NCBI GenBank assembly: GCA_030598885.1 | Contig: JAUVOZ010000090.1 | Span: 1 to 8,016 of the forward strand | DNA: 8,016 nt | Reading direction: 5' to 3' | Origin: Anaerolineae bacterium | Lineage (GTDB): Bacteria > Chloroflexota > Anaerolineae > Anaerolineales > E44-bin32 | Position numbers and translations under genes: made by a program | The notes under the pieces: model-generated | What the model was told of the DNA's origin: nothing | Databases searched by the model: none | What the model saw: only the letters and a program-made list of their open reading frames with translations | Shown: positions 1-4,262 of the stretch, one piece after another | Position numbering within the stretch: position 1 is the stretch's first letter | Layout: each line of letters starts with the position of its first letter

Positions 1-43
1 GGCAAACCACGGTCGATAATAGTTTTCTGGATAAGTATGTCAT
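1..43 (-). CDS. Partial hypothetical protein, N-terminus only, runs off the left edge
   Basis: An ATG at 43-41 on the minus strand opens a frame that stays open to the window edge, giving 14 residues (MTYLSRKLLSTVVC). A strong Shine-Dalgarno, AAGGAG at 57-52, lies 8 nt upstream of the ATG, which is the main reason for calling it. The start Met followed by Arg-Lys and then mostly hydrophobic residues resembles the beginning of a signal peptide or membrane anchor, so an exported product is possible. The gene points the same way as the sigma/anti-sigma operon and starts 316 nt beyond it, so it could be a downstream target or simply a neighbour. Only 14 codons are visible; function cannot be judged. 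Confidence 0.4.
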   Translation of the reverse strand, partial: MTYLSRKLLSTVVC

Positions 44-132
44 CGGAACCTCTCCTTATTCGCTCCCTCGTTTTGGATTGTGATTGATTCTACCACCACG
101 AGCTTGTGCACACATATACACTTTACAGAGCA

Positions 133-152
133 CAACATGGGAGACCCTGTTG
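133..152. repeat. Inverted repeat, 8 bp with one bulged base
   Basis: CAACA then GGG pairs with CCC then TGTTG around an AGA loop, with a single bulged T at 138. In the minus-strand transcript it would lie about 90 nt upstream of the left-edge ATG. No T-rich tract follows on either strand, so it is not a classical terminator. It could be an operator or a leader hairpin. Confidence 0.3.
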
Positions 153-157
153 ACACC

Positions 158-183
158 CGCATGTGTTGTTATATCGCATGTGT
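158..183. repeat. 9-bp direct repeat CGCATGTGT, two copies, 17 bp apart
   Basis: CGCATGTGT occurs at 158-166 and again at 175-183. The start-to-start spacing of 17 bp is between one and two helical turns. The copies sit just beside the inverted repeat at 133-152, in the likely leader or promoter of the left-edge gene. A regulator site is possible; function unknown. Confidence 0.3.
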
Positions 184-287
184 ACAGCGACGGTCAGCCT
201 GGGGCGGAAGAAGGAAATCTATATACTAGATACCGACCCATTCGCTACACTTTACGTGATATTTGGGTTGGTTTAACAACGGGAGTT

Positions 288-308
288 GGAATTGAGTGAT
301 TCAATTCC
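288..308 (-). terminator. 8-bp hairpin downstream of the anti-sigma gene, weak terminator candidate
   Basis: GGAATTGA at 288-295 pairs perfectly with TCAATTCC at 301-308 around a 5-nt loop. It lies 52 nt past the anti-sigma stop on the minus strand, where an operon terminator would be expected. The stem is AT-rich and no run of T follows, so an intrinsic terminator is doubtful. Confidence 0.25.
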
Positions 309-359
309 TATAGGTGCTGAAATTTACGGTTCCTGAGTGTTGGTTAGTCCAAAGTGAAC

Positions 360-1286
360 TTAGGGCAATAGTTCCGGGGTTTCATCTTTTGGCTTGGGTT
401 TGGGCGTCTTGTCCTTCTCTTTCCCCCGTCCACGGTCCTCCGGAGGTCCTTCGGGTTGACCAGGTGTTTTTTCTAATTGTCCAGGAGCCAAGTCGCTGGG
501 GCTTCCTCCACTTCTGACATACTCGATCACTTCCTGCCCATGATTAGATTGATCGATAGCGTTGCTAATCGCCTCCTGTGCTGCAGGGGGTACCTGTACT
601 TGCACCCTTTGCAGTGTCTGGATGTGCCGAGCCAGGCTCGCTTGAATGTGTTCGAGCGAACCTGGTCCGCCGCTGATCGGCGTTTGGTCGGCTAGGTCGA
701 TAAGCCGGGCAAGCATGTCTTCGTAGCCTGCCAAAGACACGCCAAGGTCATCCTCACGTCCAACTGCCAGGAGCGCTTCGGTCTCGACCAGACGCCCGTC
801 GATGAACTGTGTCAATAGTACAGCATCGCCGGTCGCGGTCCACGTCAGTGCTAGGCGAGCCTCCTCGATGGCCCGCTTCACACCGTAAAGCGCATCGCCA
901 GGAAGCGCCCCTCCTGAAGCCCGGGCTACACCGGCGCTCATCACGAGAAGTCCGAGGGCGAGCACGACACTGACAAGGATGTAAGCAGGCTGCCACGCAA
1001 ACCTTGGTCTCCGAGCCCGCCTCGCTTTAGCTCGTGGGGTTCCCTTCTGTGCCGCGCGGAGTCGGTTGAGGAGACGGGTCTTCGCCGTCGACACAAAAGC
1101 CTTTCCAGGCTCAGGCGGAGCCAGTTCAGAATGTACCTCGACGGCAATTCCCAGTAAGGTCGCCAAAGCCTCGGCATGCTCAGGATGCTCTTGTAAGCAT
1201 TCCTTGATGGTAGCTGTTCCGGACTGGTTCCGGGATAGACACCTGTCGAGAATCTCAGGCATTGAGCCATTCATCTTATCATTCAT
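360..1286 (-). CDS. Membrane anti-sigma factor with outer DUF5667 domain
   Basis: This 308-residue single-pass membrane protein probably holds the adjacent ECF sigma factor inactive until an envelope signal arrives. The N-terminal cytoplasmic part (residues 1-98) has the acidic/helical pattern CLQEHPEHAEALATLL seen in anti-sigma partners of this type and ends in a basic stretch (about 80-96). One hydrophobic span covers about 102-122. Directly after it, residues 125-150 carry the ALPGDALYGVKRAIEEARL signature typical of DUF5667, continuing as helical sequence to about 250. The tail (about 258-308) is low-complexity, rich in Pro, Lys, Glu and Asp. The start at 1286 overlaps the sigma stop by 8 nt (ATGAATGA), implying translational coupling; in-frame Met5 (1274) and Met9 (1262) are alternatives. 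Family recognition is by motif; the anti-sigma role is inferred from gene pairing. Confidence 0.8.
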   Translation of the reverse strand: MNDKMNGSMPEILDRCLSRNQSGTATIKECLQEHPEHAEALATLLGIAVEVHSELAPPEPGKAFVSTAKTRLLNRLRAAQKGTPRAKARRARRPRFAWQPAYILVSVVLALGLLVMSAGVARASGGALPGDALYGVKRAIEEARLALTWTATGDAVLLTQFIDGRLVETEALLAVGREDDLGVSLAGYEDMLARLIDLADQTPISGGPGSLEHIQASLARHIQTLQRVQVQVPPAAQEAISNAIDQSNHGQEVIEYVRSGGSPSDLAPGQLEKTPGQPEGPPEDRGRGKEKDKTPKPKPKDETPELLP

Positions 1287-1839
1287 CGCTTTCGACCAAT
1301 CGTTTGCGTAAGGCGGTTAACGCTCGATGCAAGAGCACACGGATCGCGCCTTCGCTTCGACCCATCCAGGCGGCGACTTCCGCTGTGGACAGGGCTAAGA
1401 TCACCCGTAATCGGATGACCTCTTGATAATCAGATGGCAGACTAGTCAGGGCATGCCCTATCTCCCGTATGCGTTCACTTTGGATTACCTGCTCATCCAC
1501 TGTAGGAGCTGATGTCGCCATTTGATTCGCGTCTTCGATTGAAACCTCCTCTTTCTTCTGACGGTAGTGATCAACCAGCAGGTTTCTCGCCACCTGGTAG
1601 AGGAAGGCCGAGAAAAGCCGGCCTCGCTCCTTGTAGCGTCCAAGGGCCTCGAACGAGCGTAGGAAGACCACCTCGGTGAGATCCTCGGCAACTCGATCTT
1701 CCGCTACCCGGACGCGAATGTAGCGATAAATCAGATCGAGATAACGTTGGTAAAGTTCTCCAAACGCCTCAACCTCCCCGCCTTGAGCTCGAGCGATCAG
1801 CTCGGCGTCATTTTCTAATTCACGCACGTCCTCACCCAT
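1279..1839 (-). CDS. ECF-family RNA polymerase sigma factor
   Basis: This 186-residue protein has the two-domain layout of extracytoplasmic-function sigma factors, which direct RNA polymerase to stress or envelope promoters. Region 2 covers about residues 12-96: the core-binding segment is around AEDLTEVVFLRSFEAL (51-66) and the -10 recognition helix around ARNLLVDHYRQKK (84-96). A variable linker (97-125) follows. Region 4 (about 130-182) holds the -35 binding helix-turn-helix, LPSDYQEVIRLR then LSTAEVAAWMGRSEGAIRVL. In region 2.2 the usual Gln-Glu of this family reads Glu-Val (56-57), a mild departure. The length is typical and nothing is missing. It is first in a two-gene operon with its membrane anti-sigma, and is divergent from the small-protein/pseudokinase operon, which could be one of its targets. 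The start has only a weak GA-rich binding site upstream. Confidence 0.9.
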   Translation of the reverse strand: MGEDVRELENDAELIARAQGGEVEAFGELYQRYLDLIYRYIRVRVAEDRVAEDLTEVVFLRSFEALGRYKERGRLFSAFLYQVARNLLVDHYRQKKEEVSIEDANQMATSAPTVDEQVIQSERIREIGHALTSLPSDYQEVIRLRVILALSTAEVAAWMGRSEGAIRVLLHRALTALRKRLVESDE

Positions 1840-1889
1840 ATCAACGACTCTCAGGGAAGAATGTTACATACCACGTTCGACGGCATAAA

Positions 1890-1918
1890 CTTATCCGTCT
1901 TCAAAAGTCCGATTGCAA
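1890..1918 (-). promoter_or_regulatory. Candidate sigma-70-like promoter for the sigma/anti-sigma operon
   Basis: On the minus strand TTGCAA (1918-1913) and GATAAG (1895-1890) are separated by exactly 17 nt; each matches the consensus hexamer at four of six positions. Transcription would begin near 1883, leaving a leader of about 44 nt before the sigma start. No typical ECF-type GGAAC/CGTC pair was found here, so autoregulation is not supported. Confidence 0.3.
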
Positions 1919-2050
1919 CAGTTCTGTCAGGCGCCAAGGAACATCTCCTCAATCACGACACCATTGTCAAAATTATGGCATCAATTTAAGGGATACTGAC
2001 GCGACTGGTCTAGTACAAATGTCATATGCCTCTCATGTAACAATTTGCCG

Positions 2051-2079
2051 ATTGACTCGATTCTCTTAACGAGATCAAT
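2051..2079. repeat. Imperfect inverted repeat upstream of the acidic-protein gene
   Basis: ATTGACTCG (2051-2059) pairs with CGAG-A-TCAAT (2070-2079) as nine base pairs with one bulged A, around a 10-nt loop. It ends 43 bp before the start codon at 2123, a position suited to an operator over the promoter or to a leader hairpin. No T-tract follows, so it is not a terminator. Confidence 0.35.
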
Positions 2080-2122
2080 TAGCTTCCATTTGAATCCCAG
2101 TCGTCATGATTGGTGGTGAGAT

Positions 2123-2323
2123 ATGTCTATGCCAGGATATCGTGAGCAATACCCAGAGCAGGACGACATCGACGCAAGGCGTGACTATGACGACTGGATT
2201 GATGGTTACCTTGCCATGGAATATGAGCGATATCTATACGAGCAAGAGCAAGACGATGGCTATCTGACCGATATGGACTATTTGATCTTGGACATGATGA
2301 TAATGGATGATGACTGGGACTAG
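2123..2323 (+). CDS. Small, highly acidic, Tyr/Met-rich protein (66 aa), unknown function
   Basis: The 66-residue product contains 16 Asp and 6 Glu against 4 Arg and no Lys (predicted net charge about -18), with 9 Tyr, 7 Met and 2 Trp. No signal peptide or membrane span is seen, so it is probably cytoplasmic. The middle (about 27-45) could be a helix; the end (50-66) alternates Asp with bulky hydrophobic residues and closes with DDDWD. The start at 2123 is supported by TGGTGGTGA at 2111-2119, at nearly the same spacing as the strong site at 2322-2330. It is first in the plus-strand group leading to the kinase-like gene. I do not recognise the family. A DNA-mimic, metal-binding or regulator-binding role would be guesswork. 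The reality of the gene rests on its binding site, skewed composition and position. Confidence 0.6.
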   Translation: MSMPGYREQYPEQDDIDARRDYDDWIDGYLAMEYERYLYEQEQDDGYLTDMDYLILDMMIMDDDWD

Positions 2324-2330
2324 GAGGTGA
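2322..2330 (+). promoter_or_regulatory. Near-perfect Shine-Dalgarno sequence AGGAGGTGA
   Basis: AGGAGGTGA begins within the TAG stop of the acidic-protein gene and ends 2 nt before an ATG at 2333. It is the best match to the 16S rRNA 3' end in the window. It shows that ribosomes should initiate at 2333 even though that frame closes after ten codons. Confidence 0.65.
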
Positions 2331-2332
2331 AC

Positions 2333-2365
2333 ATGAATCCTTGTAAAACCGTTCGAAAAATCTAA
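2333..2365 (+). CDS. 10-codon ORF: leader peptide or truncated start of the next small gene
   Basis: ATG at 2333, behind the strong binding site, opens MNPCKTVRKI and stops at TAA 2363-2365. The same frame then continues without another stop to 2516-2518, passing through an ATG at 2375. Two readings fit. It may be a short leader peptide feeding reinitiation at 2375. Or the TAA may be a nonsense change in what was one roughly 61-codon gene running from 2333 to 2518. An 8-bp inverted repeat (2346-2353 with 2379-2386) starts within it and would fold across the stop and the downstream ATG. Function unknown. Confidence 0.4.
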   Translation: MNPCKTVRKI

Positions 2366-2386
2366 TCGAGTTTGATGAAACGGTTT
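2346..2386 (+). repeat. 8-bp inverted repeat spanning the short ORF stop and next start
   Basis: AAACCGTT (2346-2353) is complementary to AACGGTTT (2379-2386), with 25 nt between. In mRNA the pairing would sequester the ATG at 2375 in its loop and could be opened by a ribosome translating the 10-codon ORF. The stem is short and AT-rich, so its stability is uncertain. Confidence 0.25.
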
Positions 2387-2518
2387 GATCCCATACACAA
2401 CCCTGCCTTGCGGCTGGATTATATCGGTGTTCACTTGATTGCCAGTTGTTCAAATCCTCGGGCAAACTTAACCGAGGAATTGAGAGAGGCAAAGCGAGCA
2501 ACGCGAACAGGTAAGTGA
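2375..2518 (+). CDS. Small protein (47 aa), coupled to the kinase-like gene by a GTGA overlap
   Basis: From ATG 2375 the frame encodes 47 residues, beginning MKRFDPIHNPALRLDYIGVH and ending TRTGK. The last third is basic and probably helical (about residues 31-47, LTEELREAKRATRTGK). There is no clear signal peptide or membrane span. Its TGA stop (2516-2518) overlaps the GTG start of the kinase-like gene (2515) in the classical GTGA arrangement, which supports both this ORF and that start. Its own ATG has only a weak GAG (2368-2370) close upstream, so translation may depend on reinitiation after the 10-codon ORF, or the true start was 2333 before an in-frame TAA arose. I recognise no family. 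It may be a genuine microprotein, a decayed gene, or a translated spacer that loads ribosomes onto the kinase-like gene. Confidence 0.42.
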   Translation: MKRFDPIHNPALRLDYIGVHLIASCSNPRANLTEELREAKRATRTGK

Positions 2519-3939
2519 TCAGGATGACAAACATTGTCGGCACAAATCTAGAAGGATATCAAGTTCTGGAGGAGATAGGTTCTCCAGCAAGTCAAGGACA
2601 GGCTGGCACCAACTCACAGGTCTTTAAAGCCGTCGACCCCAACAGTGATAATCTCGTCGCCATCAAGCTCTTCCCAACCGAGGTTGCCCAGGATCGCCAG
2701 CTTCTGCTTCGGCTGCGAGATTCTCAGCGGGCTGTCACCCGAATGAATCATCCCAACATCTTGCCCATAATTAGCTCCGGGATGTTCGCTGGTCGTCCAT
2801 ACATTGTCATGCCCTATATCGCCACTGGCAGCTTACTGAATCGATTCGAATCAGGCGCCATCTCGGTTCTCGACGTTGAACAAGTAATCGTAGAGGTAAC
2901 TTCCGCTCTGGAATATGCTCATTCGTGCAGTGTGGTTCACGGCGACCTCAAACCGTCAGAAATACTAATCAATGAAAACGGTCAGGTCCATGTCGTTGGC
3001 TTCGGCCAAGCTCCAATCCTGCGAAGTCTCCTACAGACAAACGAACCAGAACCAGGCGGTGGACAGACCTACCAGGCACCGGAGGTACTGAAAGGAGAGG
3101 GGATGACCGCCTCCAGTGACCAATACTCGCTAGGCTTGATCGCGTTGGAGATGCTCACAAACCAACCTGCAGGCGAAGCGATGAAGGCGCTCAGACATCG
3201 TCGGCAGCGTGGCTTGGACCCCCCAACTCGACCCAGGCTTCTTCAAATCGACCTACCACCAAAGGTCATCGATGTGTTGTCTCGGGCGTTAACGGACAAC
3301 CCAGGTCATCGTTTCGCCTCGGTGGCGGAGATGAAGTGCGCTTATCAGGCTGCGAGAGGGTTTGAGGCACCGCCGACAGCCGAGACCTTACCTGCCCTCA
3401 GGCAAGACCTCCCACGTCGCCGAAGGATATCTGTAATAGGTCTGGCGGCAATACTGGCGGTAGCCTTGTGCTTCGTAGTCACAATGCCCGCCCTTTCCTC
3501 AGCCTGGAAAGGCATCCAGAAGAATATATTTTCCGCCAGACATGCGACTGAGGCTTCAACTGATGCCAAGGATTCGCACTCTCCTCCTATCTTGGATTCA
3601 ATCCATGAGGATCTTGGGACAGCGACCAGCGATCCAACCAGTATTTTACAGGACGGTACGGGAGAGAATGCTCAGCAAGTCGAAAACATTGAGCTTGAAG
3701 GGGTAACACCATCAGCCACCGAAGAGGCATCGTCTGTGAAGCCAGCCGAAGCGACAAGCACTCTACCGGTTGAAAATACTCAAACCACGACCCCGACGGC
3801 TACAATGGCCTCTTCAAGCACGCAATCCCCGTCGCCAACCCAGGGCCCATCTCTCACACCATCAACAATTCCAACTATCAAGAATTGTAGCGACAAGCCT
3901 GGACACCCGCATTATTGCACACCGACACCCGAGCCTTAG
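2515..3939 (+). CDS. Membrane Ser/Thr kinase-like protein, predicted pseudokinase
   Basis: The 474-residue protein has an N-terminal Hanks-type kinase fold (about 14-280), one membrane span (about 305-327, after RRRR at 301-304) and an outer Ser/Thr/Pro-rich tail ending in two Cys and CTPTPEP. Conserved fold marks are present: VAIK with Lys51, HPNIL (79-83), DLKP (144-147), APE (188-190), Asp202 of the F helix and Arg266. Key catalytic residues are not: DFG reads GFG (Gly162), the catalytic-loop Asn is Glu149, HRD reads HGD, the alpha-C Glu aligns with Ser70, and the glycine loop keeps about one glycine and carries an insertion. Without the DFG Asp and the Asn, metal-ATP chemistry is unlikely, so a scaffold or sensor role is inferred. 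There are no PASTA domains. The GTG start at 2515 is chosen for its GTGA overlap with the preceding stop; ATG 2524 is an alternative. Confidence 0.85.
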   Translation: MIRMTNIVGTNLEGYQVLEEIGSPASQGQAGTNSQVFKAVDPNSDNLVAIKLFPTEVAQDRQLLLRLRDSQRAVTRMNHPNILPIISSGMFAGRPYIVMPYIATGSLLNRFESGAISVLDVEQVIVEVTSALEYAHSCSVVHGDLKPSEILINENGQVHVVGFGQAPILRSLLQTNEPEPGGGQTYQAPEVLKGEGMTASSDQYSLGLIALEMLTNQPAGEAMKALRHRRQRGLDPPTRPRLLQIDLPPKVIDVLSRALTDNPGHRFASVAEMKCAYQAARGFEAPPTAETLPALRQDLPRRRRISVIGLAAILAVALCFVVTMPALSSAWKGIQKNIFSARHATEASTDAKDSHSPPILDSIHEDLGTATSDPTSILQDGTGENAQQVENIELEGVTPSATEEASSVKPAEATSTLPVENTQTTTPTATMASSSTQSPSPTQGPSLTPSTIPTIKNCSDKPGHPHYCTPTPEP

Positions 3940-4262
3940 AAATCACTATTTCGCTGACCCTTACTGCAAGATTGCGGCGTGGTCGCTAGCGCCACACTAT
4001 AGTTTCTGTTTGCAGTGTCGACGTCCCGAGGAGGGCTCCAACTATTACTATCCACATGGAAATCTAAATTTATGATAAATCCGCCAACCAACCCAATTGC
4101 CTGGAGATAGTACCAGAGTAAGTATTTCGCTTCTGTAACACCTGTTCAGGATTTCCGTTAGTCAGGATGAGGCTACCTTTCAGAACAACCGCTGTCTCAA
4201 CAGGTCACCGAGCTGAAGAGAAGCTCGTGCCCTGTATCGTAAAAATTTTGGAGGTCAGTCAC
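3940..4262 (+). other. Intergenic region and leader of the PKD-protein gene, 323 bp
   Basis: No gene is supported here; an open frame at 3770-4075 is a shadow of the kinase-like gene that runs into this gap. The PKD-protein frame is open upstream to an ATG at 4167, but that start has no usable binding site. A weak promoter candidate is TCCACA (4051-4056), 17 nt, GATAAA (4074-4079), in an AT-rich patch. TATAGT at 3998-4003 has no matching -35. A 5-bp stem (4210-4214 with 4222-4226) lies in the leader. No terminator with a T-tract follows the kinase-like gene, so read-through into the PKD gene is possible. Confidence 0.5.
4250..4255 (+). promoter_or_regulatory. Ribosome binding site GGAGGT deciding the PKD-protein start
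   Basis: GGAGGT lies 7 nt upstream of ATG 4263. It fixes this start over the in-frame ATG at 4167, which would put 32 residues ahead of an otherwise ideal signal peptide. Confidence 0.8.

Larger units (their letters stand above)
117..255. repeat. 10-bp direct repeat TACACTTTAC, two copies
   Basis: Exact copies of TACACTTTAC occur at 117-126 and 246-255 (GTAAAGTGTA on the minus strand), 129 bp apart start to start. They bracket most of the gap between the anti-sigma gene and the left-edge gene. Two exact 10-mers in about 300 bp are unlikely but not impossible by chance. They could be binding sites for one regulator. No further copy was seen upstream of the sigma gene or the plus-strand operon. 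Confidence 0.35.
44..359. other. Intergenic region, 316 bp, with short repeats and hairpins
   Basis: No convincing gene lies here. The longest open frame (84-299, plus) would need a TTG start with no ribosome binding site. The region separates the end of the anti-sigma gene from the partial minus-strand gene at the left edge and probably holds that gene's promoter and leader. It contains a 10-bp direct repeat (117-126 and 246-255), a 9-bp direct repeat (158-166 and 175-183), an inverted repeat at 133-152 and a hairpin at 288-308, described separately. I could not identify a clear sigma-70 promoter on either strand. Confidence 0.6.
1840..2122. other. Divergent intergenic region between the sigma operon and the plus-strand operon
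   Basis: This 283-bp AT-richer stretch lies between divergent start codons and must hold promoters for both directions. A reasonable minus-strand sigma-70-like promoter is at 1890-1918. For the plus strand no convincing promoter was found: TTGTCA at 1964-1969 pairs with TTTAAG at 1985-1990 only at a short 15-nt spacing. An imperfect inverted repeat lies at 2051-2079. No gene or RNA was recognised. Confidence 0.6.

Noticed and set aside
84..299. 71-residue plus-strand open frame in the left intergenic region
   Set aside because: It would start at TTG with no ribosome binding site, shows no recognisable domain, and overlaps the repeat cluster and hairpin. It is best seen as chance.
328..333. 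GGAACC on the minus strand just after the anti-sigma gene, as an ECF-type -35
   Set aside because: At 15-17 nt downstream there is only a TATAGG-like sequence and no typical ECF -10, so it cannot be distinguished from chance.
2455..2478. 7-bp perfect hairpin (TCCTCGG / CCGAGGA) upstream of the kinase-like start, as a terminator
   Set aside because: No T-tract follows and it lies inside the 47-codon small ORF; it may only reflect coding sequence.
2127..2543. 138-residue minus-strand frame opposite the acidic-protein and small-ORF region
   Set aside because: It is antisense to the better supported plus-strand genes, and its composition (Ser, His, Arg, Pro rich) is what the complement of an acidic gene gives.
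3770..4075. 101-residue plus-strand frame overlapping the end of the kinase-like gene
   Set aside because: Most of it is the out-of-frame reading of the Ser/Thr/Pro tail (Arg/Pro/His-rich), with no ribosome binding site.
4167..4262. N-terminal extension of the PKD protein from ATG 4167
   Set aside because: ATG 4263 has GGAGGT at ideal spacing and gives a textbook signal peptide; the extension would bury it.
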